From: Lepas anatifera
Taxonomy: Eukaryota > Arthropoda > Thecostraca > Lepadidae
Reading direction: 5' to 3'
DNA: 64,000 nucleotides
NCBI GenBank assembly: GCA_034440635.1
Contig: JAOTON010000333.1
Coordinates: 806,001 to 870,000, forward strand
A program made the position numbers and the translations under genes. How positions within the stretch are numbered: the first letter of the stretch is position 1; each line of letters begins with the position of its first letter. The notes under the pieces were generated by a model that saw only the letters and a list, made by a program, of their open reading frames with translations, was not told the DNA's origin and ran no database searches. Shown piece after piece: positions 62,518 through 64,000 of the stretch.

Positions 62518-63674
62518 CTAAACGTGGATAATATTTGCCAATATTTTTGATATTGCGAAATCTCCTCTCTTGGAATTTAGATTTTCTTTTTGTTCAATTA
62601 GGGCCGACTCCAAAAACTTTCTTCTATTCTTTGGTAGACCTCTGTGGAGAATTTCTGCATTTTTCCAGTTTGGTAAGTGGTCAAATTGTTCGGAGTGTAT
62701 TACAAATGAACTCGTGGTTTTATGATTTCTAAGGTCTGATTTGTGTTCGTTAATTCGTTTTTGCAGGCCGCGATACGTCTCCCCGTAGTAGAATCTTGTG
62801 CAGTTTTGACATGGAATTTTGTAGACGATGCTGTTCTCATTGCTGTTTTTCGAATCTTGCTTCTTTTTGATAAGGTCTCCTATTTTTAAGCCTGTGCTTG
62901 CAATAAACCTAATCTCTGCTTGTTTAAGTGTCCTTTCTAGTATTCCGTGTTGAGATATTTTCGGTCCTACAATAGTTCTCAGTGGCGTTGCTCTTGTTTT
63001 TCTTGAGTTTCTAATCTTTTTGCCTTCAAAAGACACCTCACGATAAATGCTTTAGGGTATTTTAGTTTACGAAACGACGAGAAAATGTGATTGATCTCCT
63101 CTTCGAGGTATTCGTTGCTACACACACGGAGTGCACGGAGGAAAAACCCAATGATTACTCCGGATTTTACTCGCTCACTATGGGCAGAAAAATAATGTAT
63201 GAAATCCTCAGAGTTGGTTGGCTTTCTGTATACTTTGAATTTCACTTCGTTGTCAGTCCTCAGAATCTCTACGTCCAGAAAAGGTATTCTGTTGTCTTGC
63301 TCAGTTTCGATCGTAAACTGGATGGAAGGCTCTACATTGTTCATCTGAACCAGTTTGTCTTCCAAATTCATTTCCTCTGGCACTAGAACAAAAATGTCGT
63401 CTATATATCTTAGCCATACTGTGTCAGGTCCCATAATCCCTTCGAAGTGTTGCTCTTCGAGCGTTTCCATGAATAAGCAAGCAGCCACGGGACTCAGAGG
63501 AGAACCCATGGCCAGGCCGTTAACTTGAGCATACTCCTCGTCCTCGAAAGCAAATGCTTGAAAATCTAGGCATAGTTCAACTAGATTGATGAACTGAGCT
63601 TTTGGCACAGGGAACTCTTCAGATGGAATTTGTTTGATGGCACGTTTTATCGCTTGCGTTGCTCCTTGAACCGG
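62518..63674 (-). pseudogene. Penelope-like retroelement: reverse transcriptase and GIY-YIG endonuclease, 5'-truncated, one frameshift
   Basis: The RT part (63674 down to about 63015) has GLAMGSPLSPVAACLFMETL (motif B), WLRYIDDIFVLV (motif C), IPFLDVEI and KVYRKPTNSEDFIHYFSAHS, the Penelope-type fingers-to-thumb order. The GIY-YIG part (63036 to 62518) has VYKIPCQNC, FYYGETYRGLQKRINEHKSD and a later Glu-containing ALIEQKEN. The two frames meet in a short A-run near 63015-63022 (- strand GCAAAAAGATT), where one missing base breaks the ORF. The RT N-terminus and 5' end are missing: homology begins exactly at the inverted junction (63674), so an ATG beyond it is not the true start. Such elements move by target-primed reverse transcription. 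Confidence 0.88.
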
Positions 63675-64000
63675 TACATTACATTGAACCGGTACATTTG
63701 CTCCTTGAACCGGTTCAAGGAGCAACGCAAGCGATAAAACGTGCCATCAAACAAATTCCATCTGAAGAGTTCCCTGTGCCAAAAGCTCAGTTCATCAATC
63801 TAGTTGAACTATGCCTAGATTTTCAAGCATTTGCTTTCGAGGACGAGGAGTATGCTCAAGTTAACGGCCTGGCCATGGGTTCTCCTCTGAGTCCCGTGGC
63901 TGCTTGCTTATTCATGGAAACGCTCGAAGAGCAACACTTCGAAGGGATTATGGGACCTGACACAGTATGGCTAAGATATATAGACGACATTTTTGTTCTA
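63384..64000. repeat. Inverted repeat: head-to-head duplicated Penelope RT segment
   Basis: 63384-63674 and 63710-64000 are reverse complements of equal length (291 bp each) with no indel and no mismatch that I noticed. The 35-base spacer contains TTGAACCGGTACAT partial repeats and a perfect 22-bp palindrome (63701-63722). The right arm runs off the window. Confidence 0.9.
63710..64000 (+). pseudogene. Second Penelope-like RT fragment, + strand, continues past window end
   Basis: The + strand encodes the same RT stretch as the - strand copy: IKQIPSEEFPVPKAQFINLV, GLAMGSPLSPVAACLFMETL, and YIDDIFVL at the edge. Its 5' truncation point is the same as in the - strand copy. Confidence 0.85.

Noticed and set aside
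63675..63725. ATG-led N-terminus of the Penelope ORF running across the palindrome centre
   Set aside because: Those codons come from the spacer and the inverted second copy, not from the element's own 5' coding region.

Overview
This is eukaryotic, most likely arthropod and probably crustacean, genomic DNA. It holds one clear host gene, a four-exon chitin-deacetylase-family gene on the + strand (25,956 to about 32,725), in a matrix of mobile elements and simple repeats. The arthropod call rests on the gene (CBM14 + LDL-receptor class A + CE4 polysaccharide deacetylase, the cuticle-modifying Serpentine/Vermiform architecture), its TATA plus TTAGT-type initiator promoter, BEL/Pao and Penelope retroelements, tRNA-derived SINEs and very long pure microsatellites. 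No bacterial operon structure, CRISPR array or prophage was seen.

Layout. 0-7.6 kb: a TTAA-ended MITE (family A), tRNA-like SINEs and a second TTAA MITE (family Z1). 7.75-10.25 kb: a minisatellite of about 43 units of about 58 bp, most units holding a 10-bp-stem hairpin. 10.8-14.7 kb: another family A MITE, a GTGC repeat and a family F MITE carrying a 1.46-kb (CT)n/(TCTCTG)n/(CT)n microsatellite. 16.1-22.9 kb: a decayed BEL/Pao retrotransposon (protease, RT, RNase H, integrase, C-terminal domain), broken by a 2.27-kb fold-back element and by a SINE with a 14-bp target duplication. 24.3-25.5 kb: a TTAA MITE. 25.9-32.7 kb: the deacetylase gene. 33-60.6 kb: SINEs and at least ten TTAA MITEs (families X, Y, F, A, Z2), one nested inside another. 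62.2-64 kb: a Penelope-like element (RT + GIY-YIG) on the - strand, a hammerhead-ribozyme-like motif downstream of it, and a head-to-head inverted second copy running off the window.

The deacetylase gene is the biological centre. Its CE4 domain has lost the motif-1 Asp pair and both motif-2 His residues, so it looks like a secreted chitin-binding pseudoenzyme. Exon 2 carries a one-frame disagreement that splits the chitin-binding domain. Several TTAA MITE families are dense in AGGTCA/TGACCT nuclear-receptor half-sites, which is suggestive, but unproven, next to a gene class usually tied to moulting.

All family assignments come from motif recognition by eye. No database search was run and repeat boundaries marked 'about' are visual estimates.
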